A stretch of DNA of 10,879 nt from Larix sibirica (taxonomy: Eukaryota; Streptophyta; Pinopsida; Pinales; Pinaceae): contig NWUY0303892343.1 of NCBI GenBank assembly GCA_004151065.3, positions 1 through 10,879 on the forward strand, given 5' to 3'. Of this stretch, positions 7,810 to 10,879 are shown in pieces. A program made the translations under genes and the position numbers. Numbering within the stretch: the stretch's first letter is position 1; every line of letters begins with the position of its first letter. The notes beneath the pieces are model-generated. The model saw nothing but the letters and a program-made list of their open reading frames with translations. It was not told the DNA's origin and did not search any database.

Positions 7810-9083
7810 ATGAGCACGCCAGGGGGCGGGGATCCTCCTCCCTCCCAGCCAGTTTCAGCAGAGGAAGCTTTCTGAAGGTTGATCGACCCGCATGGTAAGA
7901 AGCCGACAAATCCTTAAGTCCCGAAGTTTATTAAGAAACTCGACTCAATTCTTGAAATTTCTTTCCCAGAGGAACAACCCATCAAGATAGCCTTGGCTTT
8001 GGCAGAGAGAGTCCTGGTTGGGAAATTTATGGGGCTTTGGCCTTCAGCAAGAACCACTGACGACTGGATTCAACGAAATTGGAGACCTCAGCTCAAGAAT
8101 AGCGTGACCTGCTATGCGATAGGCAGAGGCTTCTTCATATTTGAATTTATCTCGAAGGAAGACAGTGATCTAATCTTCAGGAGCGGCCCATATTTCATGG
8201 GGACGCAAGGGCTGTACCTCAACAGATGGACGCCCGACTTCGATCCCACAGTCGACGTCCCTAAATAGGTACCAGTCTGGGTTCGCCTACCCAACCTGCT
8301 TGTCCATTGTTGGAACTACCACTCTCTGCAGAAGATCGGGAATGGGATAGGTCGATTCATAAATAAAGCGGGCAACAAAGCCCAGTACACATGCGCAAGG
8401 ATTTGTGTAGAAGTAGACCTCGAAGTCGGCCTCCATGAAGCCGTGAAGCTAACCGTGGGTGCATGACATCATTATCAAAATCTTGACTACTAACAACTTC
8501 CGTTCAAATGTAGAAACTACCACAAGCATGGCCATATTCAAAGGAACTACCCAAAAGCCCAATCGATGGACAAAGAGGGAGGAGAAGGCTGGCAAAAAAT
8601 TAAAAAAGGAAAAGCAGCTACAAAATCGAATGAGAAGATAAATGAAAGCTCTGTGGAGAAACCCCAACCCACCCTTGAAGGCAAAGAAGCAACAAAAGAA
8701 GGCTCGACCTCAGGCAAAAGCACTGAGGTCACAGTATCCCAGGAGAATGATCCAAAGGAGTCCGAAAAGGGAGAAAAAGCCACAGACCCGATAGCCCCAG
8801 AGGATACTCCAAAGGAGAAAGAAACAGAGGAGGATCATATCAACCTTGGGTCGGAATCCGAGGGGGACTCAGATGGTGGGGAAACATAAACAAGCAGCTC
8901 CCAAGCCACCCCTATCAAGAGCACCAAGGGGCGGAAGTCCAGGAAAAAAAGAGAGAAGAACAAACCTACTTGGACGTGCTACAAGGCTCCCAGAAGACCC
9001 TCAAAGGATTGATAAACACCTGAACCACCAAAAAACAAAACCAGGCTCCAAAGGGAGCATCCTCCTTCCCATCAAGTAAGTAA
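7810..9083 (+). pseudogene. LINE element 2 ORF1 remnant: DUF4283 domain plus degenerate zinc knuckle
   Basis: Probable RNA-binding ORF1 protein of about 425 residues. The start is ATG at 7810 (MSTPGGGDPPPSQPVS), the first Met in the frame that leads into the domain. DUF4283 covers roughly residues 55-205 (ALAERVLVGKFMGLWPSA, then RGFFIFEFISKEDSDLIF, then GTQGLYLNRWTPDFDP, then VPVWVRLPNLLVHCWN). The knuckle at 8509-8550 reads CRNYHKHGHIQRNY: two of its three cysteines are Tyr. A long Lys/Glu-rich, low-complexity tail follows. Premature stops start at 7873, 7915, 8266, 8464, 8491, 8887 and 9021. One frameshift lies in the A-rich stretch near 8940-8965, after which TYLDVLQGSQKTLKG is readable. 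The final TAA (9081-9083) shares its last base with the ORF2 ATG. Confidence 0.85.
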
Positions 9084-10879
9084 TGAAATACGTCTCCTGG
9101 AATTGCAGAGGTTTAGGCAACAAACTAAAAGAAGAAGCTATTAAAGATATAGTTAGAATGTCCATGCCTGAAATCCTTCTCATCCAGGAGACGAAATTGG
9201 AGGATTCAGATCTCCTCCAAGCAAGCAAACCTTTTTGGAAAAAGGGCCAAGGAAGGGCCGTGAGTGCTAGAGGCGCCTCAGGAGGATTAGCTACCTTTTG
9301 GGACTATTCAACATTCGATCTGATTGCAGAAGAAAGCTGCATGCACTGGATTTTCACCAAGTTAATCCACAAAGACACTGGTCATCATGTAAGCCTATTT
9401 AATTTATATGTACCTGTTCTATTTTATGAAAAAAGATCCTGTTGGGACTCTTTGAATTCCTTCCTTAACATGCAAAACCCCGAGAATGTTATCATAGTAG
9501 GAGATTTGAATTTAACTCTTGCTGTAGAAGAGAAAAAAGGGGGCTCTCCGGTCAAAGACCCAACAAGAGATTGGGTAGAGGATCCCATCCTGGAATGGGA
9601 CTTGGAAGATATCAAACCTACCCGAGGGAAGTACACTTGGACAAATAGAAGGTTGGGTCCAGGACATATTGCAGCACGCCTGGATAGATTCCTCGTCCAA
9701 TCCTCCTTTCTGACCTTGGGCCTAATGGCAACCTCAAAAATCCTACCCAACTACGTCTCTAACCACAAGCCCATCCTATTGGATCTCTTTTTTGAAAAAA
9801 CTCTCGGCCCCATACCCTTTCGGTTCATCCCTGTATAGCTTCACCAAGACGGATTTCAGGAGGTGGTTTCTGTGGCCTGGAAAAGATAGGTCCAAGGCTC
9901 TCCATTTTTTGTTTGGGAAGAAAAGTTGAGAGGTCTCAAAAGAGCTCTGAAAAGTTTGGAAAAACTCTAAAATCCCCTTCCTCCAAAAGAAAAGACGCAC
10001 AAGAGGCCCTCGAGCTCCTTCAAATGGACCTGGAGGACACCGTTGTGAATCAGGGCTTGTTGACTAAAGAAGATGATATTCAGAAAGAGCTCCATAAGGC
10101 CTGCCAAGAAGAGGAGGAACACTGGAGGCAAAAATCCAGAAGTCTTTGGCTTCAAGCTGGAAATAAGAATACGAGCTATTTTCACAAACAATCCGAAGCC
10201 CGCAAACACTTCAAAGCTATCAATGAAATCCAATATCAAGGTCAATTGATAAAATATTTCGAGGATATTAAGATATCGACCCATTCTTTTTTTAAAGATC
10301 TGTACACGACCTCTGATGAGATCCCCATTGATGCAAGCTCCTACCCGGTTTCTCTAGTTCCTCAGCTCGTGCAAGAAGAGGACAATATGAGTTTTGTAGC
10401 CCCGATCCAGATGCATGAGCTCAAAAAATCTCTAGACCACATGGAAGCAGATAAGGCCTCGGGCCTGATGGATTTACGGCTCGGTTTTATAAGGTGTGTT
10501 GTCCTATCATAAAAAGGATTTGCTGAGAATGGTAAGGAAATCCCAGAGATGCAACAAGCTTGGGGGAAGCACCAACTCGGCTTTCTTAGCGCTGATCCCT
10601 AAAGAGAAAGGAGCCAGCAACTTCAGCAGATTCTGCCCTATCACCCTTTGCAATACAAGTTACAATCTGGTCACTAAAATCATAGCCAACAGAGTTAAGA
10701 AAATTATGTCAGGCATCATTCTGGAGAACCAAGGCGGCTTCATCAAAGGGCGTCAAATTCTGGACAACATAGTTCTGGTCCAAGAAGCCACCCACTCAAG
10801 CAATCAACAAAAAGAAAAAGGTATGGTTATTAAGCTCGACCTTGGTAATGCATTTGATAGAGTTAGACACGATTTCCTT
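9083..10879 (+). pseudogene. LINE element 2 ORF2 remnant: endonuclease and 5' part of reverse transcriptase
   Basis: The first 251 codons are open from ATG 9083. They form an APE-like endonuclease: SWNCRG (Asn7), QETK (Glu36), VGDLN (Asp141, Asn143), KYTWTN, RLDRF, and SNH at 226-228 where SDH is expected (Asn codon 9761-9763). Stops TAG at 9836 and 9887 follow, then a frameshift near 9958-9965 into a linker (SLWLQAGNKNTSYFHKQ) typical between endonuclease and RT. Further single-base frameshifts occur near 10463 (within SGPDGF) and in the A run about 10511-10516. The RT then reads FLALIPKEKG, FCPITLCNTS, GGFIKGRQILDN and motif A KLDLGNAFDRV with its Asp intact (10838-10840). The window ends at the next residues, so motif C and anything beyond are unseen. 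Confidence 0.9.

Larger units (their letters stand above)
7810..10879 (+). mobile_element. L1-type LINE (non-LTR retrotransposon), element 2, 3' part beyond the window
   Basis: A second plant L1 in the opposite orientation to element 1. It holds a complete but broken ORF1 and the first ~1.8 kb of ORF2, and ends at the window edge inside the RT domain. The true 5' boundary is unknown: it lies at or upstream of the ORF1 ATG and may include the tRNA-like unit from about 7621. No TSD can be tested without the other end. ORF1 is shorter than in element 1 and protein motifs differ throughout, so this is another L1 lineage. About nine premature stops and four frameshifts mark it as inactive. Confidence 0.9.

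Noticed and set aside
8846-9079. Short basic protein frame overlapping the end of element 2 ORF1
   Set aside because: It is out of frame with both readable ORF1 segments and looks like a byproduct of Lys/Pro-rich coding sequence.
9424-9750. Minus-strand open frames opposite the element 2 endonuclease (also 9967-10284, 8547-8783)
   Set aside because: The plus strand encodes recognisable endonuclease, linker and ORF1 sequence there; the minus frames have no motif.

Overview
The window looks like transposon-rich nuclear DNA of a plant. Nearly all recognisable sequence belongs to two decayed L1-type LINEs (non-LTR retrotransposons). Both have the plant arrangement: ORF1 with a DUF4283-like domain and a CCHC zinc knuckle, then ORF2 with an APE-like endonuclease and reverse transcriptase. 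Element 1 also keeps a zf-RVT-like segment and a C-terminal RNase H domain. No host gene, bacterial feature or CRISPR was found. The style resembles LINEs of large plant genomes; a gymnosperm is only my guess.

Layout. 1-200 is AT-rich flank with nothing recognised. 201-219 and 6862-6880 are a 19-bp target-site duplication (18/19 identical). Between them, on the minus strand, lies LINE element 1 (220-6861): poly(A)-type tail, 3' UTR with a small hairpin, ORF2 (4803-604) and ORF1 (6858-4800). It carries about 27 premature stops and five frameshifts. 6881-7628 is unassigned spacer with one open frame I do not recognise. At 7629-7729 is a tRNA-derived, SINE-like Pol III unit (A box, degenerate B box, T7). 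LINE element 2 follows on the plus strand: ORF1 (7810-9083) and ORF2 (9083 to the window edge, cut just after RT motif A). It also has premature stops and frameshifts.

How the parts worked. In an intact L1, ORF1 protein binds the RNA, the ORF2 endonuclease nicks the target and the RT copies the RNA from its 3' end. In both elements ORF1 appears to end on or beside the ORF2 start: TAATG in element 2, TTGA (probably once ATGA) in element 1. This suggests coupled translation of ORF2. Both copies are now dead: both endonucleases lack the Asp of the SDH motif, element 1 lacks the RT motif A Asp, and element 2 lacks two zinc-knuckle cysteines. The elements belong to different L1 lineages and sit head to head, with ORF1 starts about 950 bp apart.
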